Assembly (NCBI GenBank): GCA_021845645.1
Contig: JAJZVM010000015.1
Span: 1 to 64,000 of the forward strand
Length of the DNA: 64,000 nucleotides
From: Bacillota bacterium
GTDB lineage: Bacteria > Bacillota_E > JAJZYS01 > JAJYTV01
Direction of reading: 5' to 3'
The translations under genes were made by a program, and so were the position numbers. Below are positions 1 to 7,848 of this stretch, piece by piece. Within the stretch, counting starts at the first letter, position 1; each line of letters begins with the position of its first letter. A model generated the notes under the pieces. It did not search any database. It had not been told where the DNA came from and was given only the letters and a program-made list of their open reading frames with translations.

Positions 1-60
1 TTTCCCTTTCTATAGGACCTTCCCGCTGCCACGGTGCCGACGAACGCGAGAGCTGCAAGA

Positions 61-292
61 GCAACCTTCACGGACAGCACCAGGTGCAACGCCAGACAAT
101 CACCCCCCGTCGTTCCGTCTTGCGACGGGCCGGCCGCTGGAGGCCGACGGGAGGCGGGTTCGCGAGGGTTGTCCCCTCGCGGAAGGGTTCGCTTTGGCAT
201 TGGAAGGTCCCTGCTACGCGATTTGACACTGATCCAAAAGTGGAATAGCGTGAGGATTGCGAGCGCAACCTTGACCGACAGCACTAGGTGCA
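61..292. repeat. Imperfect 28-bp direct repeat
   Basis: The 28 bases at 61-88 recur at 265-292 with four mismatches, about 200 bp apart. The second copy abuts the perfect hairpin that starts at 293. No function is evident. Confidence 0.5.
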
Positions 293-334
293 GACGAAGG
301 CCGTGAACACATCGCAGTGTTCACGGCCTTCGTC
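293..334. other. Perfect 18-bp hairpin
   Basis: The arms 293-310 and 317-334 are perfectly complementary with a 6-nt loop. There is no T-run on either side, so it is not a standard intrinsic terminator. It may end transcription, or be part of a mobile-element end. Confidence 0.55.
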
Positions 335-942
335 TTGGAGCGGCGAGAAGCGTCGGTGCAGGGTGCCTCGGTGAGACATTGTCGCCAGTGTCCGGTGCAC
401 TGCGTTTTCGGACAATGGCAGCCAGCTCGAAAGTGCATCACCTTCAATCCCGCGCGAATGGCGAGGGGGAAGCTCATAGAAGGTACCGCAGGGATGCGCG
501 GCGCGGACGGATCGCCGAGGATGCATCACTCGGCGAAGGGGAAAGCACCGACACCCGCGCCACCGGCGGTGCGGAGGTTGATGCGGTAACGAATCAAAGG
601 GTTAGGTACTCGGGAGAACGGAGGCCGCCCCGGCTGACCGGCTGCCGCCTCGTCCGTTAGGCGACATTGATCCGCAGTGCACACACCTCCTGATGCCACG
701 CGGAAAGCGGCCACGAGCTGCAGGGCCTATAGAAAGGTGTGTCCCTTCCATCGTGGACGGATAGGGACACACCTGTTTAGCGAATGGTGGCCGCTGGGCA
801 GGGAGCAGAGCGCGCAAAGCATGTGTGTGCCGACGGCTCAGGCGCGCATCGCTGCAAGCTGCCGCCCCTCTCCGGTCCGCCGAACGCACGGTTTCACGTG
901 CTACACTTGTAACACCGCGTCGTGGAAGGGGAGTGACCGTTG

Positions 943-1704
943 GTGGCCATGGCTTCGCGCTCCACCTCTCTTCGCGCATCCATGGACCGCCTCGTTGCCA
1001 TCGTCCTGGGCCTCGACCCGGCGGTTAGGGACATCGTTCTCATTGGCTCGGCAGTTTACGCCCCACACCTTTCCCGTGACTACGATGTGGTCATCACCAC
1101 CACCGCGCCTCATGACGCCCACGCCCGACTACTCAGCGCCCTTCGGGGAGATCTGAACGACGAACTGGACAAGTCGGTCGACGTGATCCTTAGAGGACCA
1201 GGCGACGAGATTCGGGACCTGGCGCTCGGTCTCCGCGCTGGCCTGCCACTGTACGGCAACGGTCAAACCATTGCCGAAGCACGCGCTTTCTACGAGAGCG
1301 CCGGTGGAGACCGCAGATCCCTCAGGGTTGCCATGGCCAACATTGTCGCGGCAGACGAAAACCTAGCGCTTGCGGCCACGAAGACCGATCCGATTCGCCG
1401 TTCGATAGCCCTCCAGACCGCGTTCGACCAGCTCTTTGGTTCGGCGCGCATCGCAGCCCTGTGCTACTTGGGGAACGACGAGACCTCCCAACGGGAACCC
1501 GTAGGGGAGTTGCCTGAGCCCTTGGGACGCGAGTTTGAGGACATGATCCGGGGTCTCCACCTGGCGTACGCGCCCGGGAATTCGGCCCCGCTAGGAGAAG
1601 ACGAGATCGCCAAGTATCCACTGTGGCGGTCGCGTGCAGAGAGCTTCGTCTCAGAGATGACGATGCATCTCGTGCGGGGCCAGCCGAGGCCTTCTGAGCA
1701 ATAG
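943..1704 (+). CDS. MNT-type nucleotidyltransferase-domain protein
   Basis: This 253-residue protein has the Pol-beta/MNT nucleotidyltransferase signature near its N-terminus. A GSAVY motif (about residues 35-39) is followed by RDYDVVI with the DxD pair near 46-48, and a later SVDVIL supplies the third acidic residue. Such domains transfer NMP groups to proteins or small molecules. The C-terminal 130 residues look helical and could be HEPN-like, but I see no clear RxxxxH motif. GTG 943 was chosen because AAGGGGAGTGA lies about 8 nt upstream; TTG 940 and ATG 949 are alternatives. No partner gene is adjacent, so a toxin-antitoxin role is only possible. Confidence 0.7.
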   Translation: MAMASRSTSLRASMDRLVAIVLGLDPAVRDIVLIGSAVYAPHLSRDYDVVITTTAPHDAHARLLSALRGDLNDELDKSVDVILRGPGDEIRDLALGLRAGLPLYGNGQTIAEARAFYESAGGDRRSLRVAMANIVAADENLALAATKTDPIRRSIALQTAFDQLFGSARIAALCYLGNDETSQREPVGELPEPLGREFEDMIRGLHLAYAPGNSAPLGEDEIAKYPLWRSRAESFVSEMTMHLVRGQPRPSEQ

Positions 1705-1913
1705 CCCCATCGCAGCCCCAGCGCCTCCCGCTAGTGCGCGCGGTGGGGCCATTTTGGGGCCGCACCGCCTCATTACACCTCCACGCTCATCCACTCGCCT
1801 CTATCGTTCGCCACCGTATGGCGAAGCCGGGAGCCCGCTAAGGAGGCCAACTCCAAGGCATTACACTACTCTCCACAAGGCCACCACTCTTCCACACGTA
1901 GCCGCCTGAATAG

Positions 1914-1960
<47 letters not shown>

Positions 1961-1969
1961 AAATTGAAT

Positions 1970-2008
1970 CCTTGAAACCCGCTCTCAGAGCGGGTTTCAA
2001 GGTTTTCT
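1970..2008 (+). terminator. Intrinsic terminator behind tRNA-Ala fragment
   Basis: Arms CCTTGAAACCCGCTC (1970-1984) and GAGCGGGTTTCAAGG (1988-2002) pair perfectly and are followed by TTTTCT. A related hairpin follows the second tRNA fragment at 5439-5470. Confidence 0.85.
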
Positions 2009-2054
2009 GATGTTCACGGTCATGGTTGTTCGGGCTAGGCTTGCGGACGAATTG

Positions 2055-2500
2055 CTAACGCTTGGGTCTGCGATCTGCTTCCTGCGATGCACGCTGAGGT
2101 CGGTTCTTGCCGCCGAACAGAGCCTCGTCGATCTGTTCCGCCGCATCACGTTGCAGGCTGGGGAGCACGAGGCTGTACGTGTCCAGAGTGACCGAGATGC
2201 GGCTGTGCCCGAGTCTTTCCTGTACCACCTTTGGATGGACGCCCGCGAGGAGCGCCGCCGTGGCCATGGTGTGCCGTAAATCGTGCGGCCTGAACCGAGG
2301 CAGACCAGCCTCCTTCAGTACCCGCGAGAAGTCGCGGTTGCGCAGGTTTGAATCGCTCACGGGTCGCCCGGTCGATGACGGGAACACAAGGTCATGGTCC
2401 TGCCAGAACGGTCCCGCCGCCAGCCGGTCCTCCAATTGGCGCTTGCGGTGCTCGCCCTTGCCACTCTCGACCCTCCTCCTCCGCGTTTCTGGCACTTTAG
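2055..2500 (-). pseudogene. Truncated phage-type tyrosine integrase
   Basis: Only the C-terminal half of a tyrosine recombinase is present. It contains the HDLRHT box (second catalytic Arg region), LGHSRISVTLDTYS with the catalytic Tyr, and the usual C-terminal tail. The N-terminal SAM-like and core-binding domains and the first catalytic Arg region are absent. The open frame continues upstream to 2621, but those codons do not look like integrase and run antisense to a separate gene at 2530. I therefore place the break near 2500. Its position 95 bp from the left att copy fits the usual int-att arrangement. Confidence 0.8.
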
Positions 2501-2529
2501 GTGGCGGAAGCGCCAGAGACGCCGACTCC

Positions 2530-2829
2530 ATGCACATCACCTCCACCGACCCAGATCCCGATCTCGTCTCCGACGCGTACCACCTCGTCTCCCTCGCTGG
2601 CCTGCCCGACTGCCACCACATCGCCGCTCACTGGTCCCTCGTCAGGCGGGCGCGGATCGTCGCGGGAGGGAAGGCGGTGGGGTGGGTAACGGACGACGGG
2701 ATGGTGCAGGTGGGGGTGGACGTATTACTGGGAGCGCCGAGCGCGGTGAGCGTGGAACTGGCGGAACTGCGAGCACTGTCCGCCCCGTCACGGCGCGCGG
2801 CACGGTGGGCGAGGGCGTGGGTGAACTGA
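2530..2829 (+). CDS. Hypothetical protein, 99 aa
   Basis: This is a small protein of unknown family. Its composition looks genuine: an acidic N-terminus with several TDPDPD-like residues, then a hydrophobic middle with VGWVTDDGMVQVGVDVLLG. ATG 2530 is the start. The frame extends upstream, but those residues are antisense shadow of the integrase. It begins just beyond the integrase breakpoint, so it may mark the segment that replaced the integrase N-terminus. No function can be assigned. Confidence 0.45.
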   Translation: MHITSTDPDPDLVSDAYHLVSLAGLPDCHHIAAHWSLVRRARIVAGGKAVGWVTDDGMVQVGVDVLLGAPSAVSVELAELRALSAPSRRAARWARAWVN

Positions 2830-2839
2830 CGGACCCGGC

Positions 2840-3265
2840 TCAATTGCTGTCCGTGGAGTTGTCCAGCGGCTCGAACGTGGGCCGCTCGGGGTACTTGAAG
2901 TGGTCGAGTTCTTCGAGAGTGATGCGCCGAGTCATCTCGACGCTAACGCGCCACGCATCGTCACCCAAAGCGGCGCGCTCTTCCGCGAGAGACCGATCAG
3001 CGATGACATTGACGACTTTGCGAAAGGTCTTCCACCGACGCCAACTCTTCCTGAAGAGCACCATGCCCGCCGAGTACGCGATGACAATGAACACGACGAA
3101 CGGAAGGCCGATCGGGTTGAACCAACTCGCCGACATCGTGCCTAAGAGGAATCCTGTGATAAACAATCCGCCGAGTGTGCCGTACGTCATGATCGCCACG
3201 GGACGTGAAAGCTGTCGGCTTTCGTGGCGAAGCCAATCGCTGGCCGTTAGAAACGTCCTCTGCAC
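2840..3265 (-). CDS. Small membrane protein, unknown
   Basis: This 141-residue protein has two adjacent hydrophobic segments in its first half (PVAIMTYGTLGGLFITGFLLG and PIGLPFVVFIVIAYSAGMVL). A charged cytoplasmic tail rich in R, E and D follows. I place the start at GTG 3265 because GGAGGAG lies about 6 nt upstream; in-frame starts at 3295 and 3307 are weaker. The ribosome binding site is inside the end of the upstream gene (3247-3735), which suggests translational coupling. The family is not recognised. Confidence 0.6.
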   Translation of the reverse strand: MQRTFLTASDWLRHESRQLSRPVAIMTYGTLGGLFITGFLLGTMSASWFNPIGLPFVVFIVIAYSAGMVLFRKSWRRWKTFRKVVNVIADRSLAEERAALGDDAWRVSVEMTRRITLEELDHFKYPERPTFEPLDNSTDSN

Positions 3266-3735
3266 CTTGACTCCTCCGTTTCGCAAGCCGTCCATATGAT
3301 CTCCCAAAGGCAGTGGAGGGCAATCGGAGGCCGCTGCCAGGCGAGATGCTCTAGTTTCGGTGTACTTTGACTACACTGGCGCTCGGTGGACAGCCCGCCT
3401 TGGCCGACGTACACTGCTGCCAGATCCCAGTATGTGCGCAGCCCACCCCGTTCCTCCAATGCGAGGGCGGGGTGGGGTGTGTTATGGAACAGTGCCACTC
3501 TGGAATAGTAGATAGATGCCGACTGCGCGTAGGCGTTCTCCGCCTCGGAGGCGTCTTCGAAGGTCAGAGACTTCAAGAGCATCCATAGTTGCACGAGGTC
3601 ATTGTGAATCATGGCCAGCGTCAGGATGAACTCTATCTCGTCGATCTTGGCAGGATCGGATACGGGGAATACATCGTCAAACTGGAACTCATACAGTTTG
3701 AGGACATCGCCATCCACGATCGCCTCACCCCTCAC
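3247..3735 (-). CDS. Hypothetical protein, upstream partner of membrane gene
   Basis: This 162-residue protein is not from a family I recognise. It is acidic and largely helical in its first 110 residues, with LTLAMIHNDLVQLWMLLKSLTF as a clear amphipathic stretch. Its last 18 bases overlap the start of the membrane-protein gene downstream, as in a two-gene operon. The exact start is uncertain: GTG 3735 and GTG 3717 are both in frame, and a purine-rich AGGGGTGAGG lies between them. It is carried on the tRNA-Ala element. Confidence 0.5.
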   Translation of the reverse strand: MRGEAIVDGDVLKLYEFQFDDVFPVSDPAKIDEIEFILTLAMIHNDLVQLWMLLKSLTFEDASEAENAYAQSASIYYSRVALFHNTPHPALALEERGGLRTYWDLAAVYVGQGGLSTERQCSQSTPKLEHLAWQRPPIALHCLWEIIWTACETEESRCRGRF

Positions 3736-3857
3736 CGGCGACGTTCGACAACTGGGCGCTCTTCCTGTGGGTCTGGCAGGTTCCGGAAGCCTCGGGTCGA
3801 AAACCGTCCACAGAAGCAGAGGTGGGCAGGGTGGCCAGCAGGTAGTGGACCCTCCAG

Positions 3858-4241
3858 TTGGACGGGCGGGATCGGACGGTGGAGGCGCGCTGGAGCCAGT
3901 GGACGGGTGGTGGTCGCGTCTATCGCGACGGCGAGCAAATCTCCGCCTGGACCGTCTTCCATGAGTTCCAGCGTCACAAGTTTAAGATCGGGAAGTTGAA
4001 CGCAGAGCTTCGCCGCACCGACGGCGGTGGCGCCGGGAATCTCGTCAAAGACATGGACCTATGGATCGAGGGACGGCACGTGCAAGTCCTGCCGCTGCCG
4101 GGAGGGCTGGGGCAGGCGCAGGTCAGCACGACCCATCAGAACGCATGTCCAAAGTGCCAGGCGAATGCGCTCTACCTCATCTACAGCGGCGGGAACGTCG
4201 AGGTCGTCTGCCCGCAGTGTGGGAGGTTCGAACTCGGGTAA
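3858..4241 (+). CDS. Zinc-ribbon protein
   Basis: This is a protein of about 127 residues ending in a zinc-ribbon: ACPKC, about 15 residues later VCPQCGRFELG. The first 90 residues are rich in W, R and G and lack recognisable motifs. The only start in frame near the N-terminus is TTG 3858, without a good ribosome binding site. Protein-like sequence (WTLQLDGR) continues upstream to an in-frame stop, so the N-terminus may be truncated. It diverges from the two-gene membrane operon. A nucleic-acid-binding role is possible but not shown. Confidence 0.5.
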   Translation: MDGRDRTVEARWSQWTGGGRVYRDGEQISAWTVFHEFQRHKFKIGKLNAELRRTDGGGAGNLVKDMDLWIEGRHVQVLPLPGGLGQAQVSTTHQNACPKCQANALYLIYSGGNVEVVCPQCGRFELG

Positions 4242-4408
4242 GAGGTTGTGAGCCACGGTAGTTCCAGGAAATCTGCCATTAGTGACGAAGTTAGAACTTC
4301 CAGCCATTTGCGTTGTAAGTACCCAATCAGACGATAGGACAAGCACCCAGCATTTTAAGGATGAGATGGATGCGGGGTTCTTCAAGGTTGAGCCTCAGGA
4401 GGCGTGAT

Positions 4409-5065
4409 ATGGCGCATTCGAGAGATGACCTTCTGCTGCTGGCCACGAGCAAGGACTTCACACAAGCGTCGCAGGACGCGGAAATGGTTGAAGCAGTTGA
4501 TAACGCGCTTACCATTATTAGTCAAAAAGTTTGCCGTTTACCGAGAAGCGACGCCGCACGCATGGTTCTGGCTTTCATCCAATGGAGCGTGAGAACAGGT
4601 GTGGAAAGAAGGTATAGTCGCGGTGATATTGTCTATGTGCAGTTTGGCCCACTAACCTTTGGGCGCGAGTTGAATTTTGCGCATCCTGCGGTTGTAATTA
4701 ATGCACCGAACAACAAGTGGGCGATGATTGTGCCGGGATCTAGCGCCGCCTATGGGAAGGGTAGAGAGTTTGAATTCGATTGCGAGACTAGCGATGGTTT
4801 CAGGGTTGAAACGGCACTGTACTTGAACCAGGTGCAGGTTGTCTCGACTCAGCGGATAATACGCAAGGAACCTGGTAAGGCGAGTGTCCGCGTTATGGCG
4901 GCGATAGACGATGCTTTGAAGACCACGTACATCCTGGGTTGGGGACGCGACAGCAGGGAACTGAATAGACTGAGAGAAGAGAACGAGAGGCTTCGGACAG
5001 AGTTAGGATCATGCCTTGAAGCCTTGTCAAAGCAAGAGGTAGCTGTTGACAAGGGTAACGAATGA
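4409..5065 (+). CDS. PemK/MazF-like protein with coiled-coil tail
   Basis: This 218-residue protein has a helical N-terminus (1-65), then a PemK/MazF-like SH3-type barrel. The barrel begins with YSRGDIVYVQFGPL near residue 69 and continues with HPAVVINAP. A heptad-rich tail (RELNRLREENERLRTEL) predicts a coiled coil. MazF relatives are mRNA endonucleases of toxin-antitoxin pairs, normally about 110 residues, so this one is extended at both ends. ATG 4409 is well supported by AGGAGG at 4397-4402. No antitoxin gene is adjacent. The DNA is markedly lower in GC than its neighbours, a sign of transfer. Confidence 0.65.
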   Translation: MAHSRDDLLLLATSKDFTQASQDAEMVEAVDNALTIISQKVCRLPRSDAARMVLAFIQWSVRTGVERRYSRGDIVYVQFGPLTFGRELNFAHPAVVINAPNNKWAMIVPGSSAAYGKGREFEFDCETSDGFRVETALYLNQVQVVSTQRIIRKEPGKASVRVMAAIDDALKTTYILGWGRDSRELNRLREENERLRTELGSCLEALSKQEVAVDKGNE

Positions 5066-5093
5066 GAGTAGGTTGTGGCCAGGAACACTACTT

Positions 5094-5117
5094 GCGACGA
5101 CGCTTCGGCGTCGTTGC
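5094..5117 (+). terminator. UUCG-loop hairpin after PemK-like gene
   Basis: A 10-bp stem with one G-T wobble closes a TTCG tetraloop about 30 bp past the stop codon. The T-run is absent, so termination is likely but not certain. The rest of 5118-5379 shows nothing I can name. Confidence 0.5.
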
Positions 5118-5376
5118 CCCGGCGTCAAGCCGGAACGCGATCTGGGCCGTTTGCGCCCCGCCTTCTTTCGCTCCTAGAGCGGAAGGGGGCAACTCTTTTG
5201 CTGGCAGGAAGCCGACCCCCCGCACGTCGAACCTCGGGCAGAGCAGATTACAACTTGCTAACGGTTTTGGTGCAAACAAGCGAGATTCGGCGGGAAGCGG
5301 CGGGAAGAACGGCCTAAGGAAACCGCATCAGAAGGGCGTTTGTGAAATCCGATAAGATGACACGGGATTGCTCGAC

Positions 5377-5426
<50 letters not shown>

Positions 5427-5438
5427 GATTGAACACAA

Positions 5439-5470
5439 GAAACCCGCTCTACAAGCGGGTTTCAAGTTTT
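5439..5470 (+). terminator. Intrinsic terminator behind right tRNA-Ala fragment
   Basis: GAAACCCGCT (5439-5448) pairs with AGCGGGTTTC (5454-5463), followed closely by TTTT. It is a shorter relative of the hairpin at 1970-2008. It also lies just past the 3' end of the convergent permease gene. Confidence 0.75.
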
Positions 5471-5476
5471 GCTGGG

Positions 5477-6826
5477 CTATTGGGGGATTCCCTGGTGCCT
5501 CGCTTCCGTGTCCAAAGCGTCCGGACTTTCCGCCCGGGCGAGCCTAACGAACGGTAGCAGCAGCATCAGCAGCAGCAGCCCCACGATCATGCCGTTGCCG
5601 AACAGGAACGCCATAGGCGTGTGCAGGCTCCGCCATGTGGAGTGTGGCACGCCCATGATGCCCATACCCAAGAGGATCGGCCCCATGACCACAAGCGAGC
5701 GCGAGAGCCCCAGCCCCTCTCGTGCCAGGTCGGCGATGCCGATCGCGAAGAGCTGCCCGAAGGACGCGAGCAGCGCCGCGTCGACGACCGGCATTGGCAG
5801 TGCAACGACAAACCGGCCCACGACGGGGACGAAGCCGAGCAGCACGAACAGCGCGGAGAACAAGAGGAACGGCAGACGCTCGGAGTTGCGCGACAGGGAG
5901 ATGAACCCGGCGTTCGAAGCGTACGGGATCACACCCGGCACGGCGAAAACGCCCGAGACCGCAATGGAGGCGCCGTTGACGAAGATTGCCCGACGCACGG
6001 TGTCTGGGGTGACATGCGCCCCCGTGACCGCCTGCATGGCGCGCAGGCTGGCCAGCAGGTTCGAGAGCAGAAGGAAGGCGGTGACCAGCGAGGCGGCGAC
6101 GACGCTGGGTACGAACTGCGGCCGGCCCCAGGCCAAGGGAACGGGCATGGCCAGGGCTGGCCCGGCATGCATCACCTTGAAGGGGATGCCCAGGACGGGC
6201 CAGAGCATGGTGCCGACGGCGACGCCCACGAGCAGGCTGGCGCTGCGCCAGATGCCTTTGCCGAACATGGCGAAGAGGAGGACGACGAGGAACGTCGCGA
6301 GGCCGACCAGCAGCCCGGGCAGGAACGGCGGCGACCCAATCAGGGCAGTAGCTATGGACGGAGCGATCTGCGCCGGCAGGAGGATCATGAGTGCCCCCGT
6401 TACCGCTGGGGTAAAGAGGGCAGCGAGGGCCGCGATTCCTCGGCGCCAGAGCGCCGCCAGCAGCAGGAATGCTCCGGCGGTCAGCATGCCGAATTCGAGC
6501 GCGGCGCGCAGATGTGCCTCGGACATGTCCACGGCCGGGGCGAGGATGGCGAGAGAGACGAACACGCCCCACCACATGCCGGCGGGACCCTCGACGATGG
6601 GCAGGCGGTGCCCGAAGAGAGCCTGCGCAAGCGACATCAGGCCGGTCACGAGGAAGATCCGCCCTGCGAGCGCGGCTTCTGCGGTCGGGGAGAGGCGGAG
6701 AGCCGCCGCGAGGACGAACGGGACAGGCAGCGTGTTGGTGACGGCGAAGGCGAGCCATTGCAGCGTCAGAACGGGTAGCGCCTGGGTGCCCTCGCGGGCG
6801 CGGACGGGAGCAGCGCGGCGGGACAC
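5477..6826 (-). CDS. NCS2-family nucleobase/cation symporter
   Basis: This roughly 449-residue protein has 12 or more hydrophobic segments and the layout of the NCS2 (uracil/xanthine permease) family. It would import a nucleobase or similar ring compound with H+ or Na+. The start is set at GTG 6826 because CGGAGGTG lies about 7 nt upstream; the earlier GTG at 6835 overlaps that site. It lies 78 nt downstream of a GntR regulator in the same direction, with a hairpin between them, so the two probably form an operon divergent from the catabolic genes. The substrate cannot be read from sequence. Confidence 0.8.
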   Translation of the reverse strand: MSRRAAPVRAREGTQALPVLTLQWLAFAVTNTLPVPFVLAAALRLSPTAEAALAGRIFLVTGLMSLAQALFGHRLPIVEGPAGMWWGVFVSLAILAPAVDMSEAHLRAALEFGMLTAGAFLLLAALWRRGIAALAALFTPAVTGALMILLPAQIAPSIATALIGSPPFLPGLLVGLATFLVVLLFAMFGKGIWRSASLLVGVAVGTMLWPVLGIPFKVMHAGPALAMPVPLAWGRPQFVPSVVAASLVTAFLLLSNLLASLRAMQAVTGAHVTPDTVRRAIFVNGASIAVSGVFAVPGVIPYASNAGFISLSRNSERLPFLLFSALFVLLGFVPVVGRFVVALPMPVVDAALLASFGQLFAIGIADLAREGLGLSRSLVVMGPILLGMGIMGVPHSTWRSLHTPMAFLFGNGMIVGLLLLMLLLPFVRLARAESPDALDTEARHQGIPQ

Positions 6827-6867
6827 GTGGCGCACCTCCGCTCTCCCGACGGTGTCGGATCACTACC

Positions 6868-6902
6868 CGTACCGGACTTGGGACAGCCGTCCGTCCGGTA
6901 CG
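6868..6902 (-). terminator. Hairpin between gntR and permease
   Basis: CGTACCGGAC and GTCCGGTACG form a perfect 10-bp inverted repeat with a 15-nt loop in the 78-nt gap. Without a T-run it may be a partial terminator or a protein site. Confidence 0.4.
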
Positions 6903-6904
6903 TC

Positions 6905-7672
6905 CTAGGTGCGATCTTCCGGCGGGCCTGCCTCATGACGCTGCACCAGAGCCTGAAGCTCCTCCGGCAGCTCGCTGAACTCGATCTGCGACCATCCCGG
7001 CGGCAACGGTGGCCACGTGCCCAGGACGGCGTACGAGGCCGTAAACAGGTGGACGCGCATGCTGCGCTCAGCCGCAACCGCATCACGATTCTGAATGGCG
7101 TTGAAGATGTTGCGGTGCTGGATGTAGTACGCCTGCACCCGCTGCGGCGTCAGAGAGCGCTCCTTCAGGGACCCCCACGTCGTCGTAGTGCGCTGATTGA
7201 AGATGTCCTCTGCCGCCCTGCTCAGCAGCACGTTGCGCGTGGCCTGCGCGATCGCCAGGTGGAACTGGTTGTCGAAGTGCTCGAAGTCGGCACCCTCACG
7301 TTCGGACTGTTCCAGGAACCTGGCGATTTGATCGAGCTCCGCGCCTGTCGCCCTCACTGCGCAGAGTTGAGCTATGTACGGTTCGATGCCGAAACGGGTC
7401 TCCATCAGCATCTCCGGGCTGAGGTCGTGAGGTTCGGGTCGGGCGCTGCTGCGCACGAACGTGCCGAGTCCGCGGCGGATGTCGACAACCCCGAGCGCGT
7501 TCAGGTGCTGCATCGCCTCGCGGACGGTTGCGCGGCTGACCGCAAACTGCTCGGCGAGCTGTCGTTCTGAGGGCAGCCTCTCGTCCTGAGCGAGGCGTCC
7601 CTCGCCGATGGCGGTGACGATCTGCTGGGCGACATCTTCCTTGGCGGTGTTCTGAGCCACTCTTCGGAACAT
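6905..7672 (-). CDS. GntR/FadR-family transcriptional regulator
   Basis: This 255-residue regulator has an N-terminal winged helix (about 10-75) with the GntR signature LPSERQLAEQFAVSRATVRE. The FCD-type all-helical ligand domain follows (about 90-225). Putative metal-site residues are visible in FDNQFHLAI and in the two later His-containing helices. ATG 7672 has AGGAGGT at good spacing. It is divergent from the dehydrogenase gene at 7849. FCD regulators usually bind small carboxylates and control adjacent catabolic genes, so it is the likely regulator of this locus and of the NCS2 permease. Confidence 0.88.
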   Translation of the reverse strand: MFRRVAQNTAKEDVAQQIVTAIGEGRLAQDERLPSERQLAEQFAVSRATVREAMQHLNALGVVDIRRGLGTFVRSSARPEPHDLSPEMLMETRFGIEPYIAQLCAVRATGAELDQIARFLEQSEREGADFEHFDNQFHLAIAQATRNVLLSRAAEDIFNQRTTTTWGSLKERSLTPQRVQAYYIQHRNIFNAIQNRDAVAAERSMRVHLFTASYAVLGTWPPLPPGWSQIEFSELPEELQALVQRHEAGPPEDRT

Positions 7673-7689
7673 CTTCTCGCGACCTCCTG

Positions 7690-7704
7690 GTCAGGCCACC
7701 TGAC
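7690..7704. promoter_or_regulatory. Palindrome upstream of gntR, likely operator
   Basis: GTCAGG-CCA-CCTGAC is a perfect 6+6 inverted repeat just upstream of the gntR ribosome binding site, inside the 176-bp divergent region. Position and symmetry suit an autoregulatory GntR site. I did not find a second matching copy near 7800. Confidence 0.45.
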
Positions 7705-7848
7705 AACTGGCGGAGTGAGGCCTGCCCACTTGACTTCGTCCCCCATGATACTAGACTTGGGGTGCAAAGGCCAGCTAGCGTACGCACACCGTGGTACAAA
7801 GGCTGACAATTGTGCACGCGGGTCGGAAATTCGCACGCACGGGAAGCG

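Larger units (their letters stand above)
1..942. other. Gene-poor left edge
   Basis: I see no convincing gene here. Open frames on both strands lack protein-like composition and good ribosome binding sites. The stretch does hold several repeats and hairpins, listed separately. A 12-bp sequence at 5-16 returns inverted at 726-737, and a 12-bp inverted repeat (735-746 with 763-774) lies just beyond it. This could be the remains of a small transposable element, but no transposase is visible. Confidence 0.45.

Noticed and set aside
2394..3299. Arg/Pro-rich 301-residue plus-strand open frame
   Set aside because: It spans integrase, a separate short gene and an antisense membrane gene, and its sequence is low-complexity.
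5621..6778. Long plus-strand open frame opposite the NCS2 permease
   Set aside because: Composition is a charge-rich antisense shadow of a clear membrane protein; no family resemblance.
7730..7752. Promoter TTGACT with GATACT for the E1 gene
   Set aside because: The spacing is only about 11 bp, too short for a sigma-A promoter.
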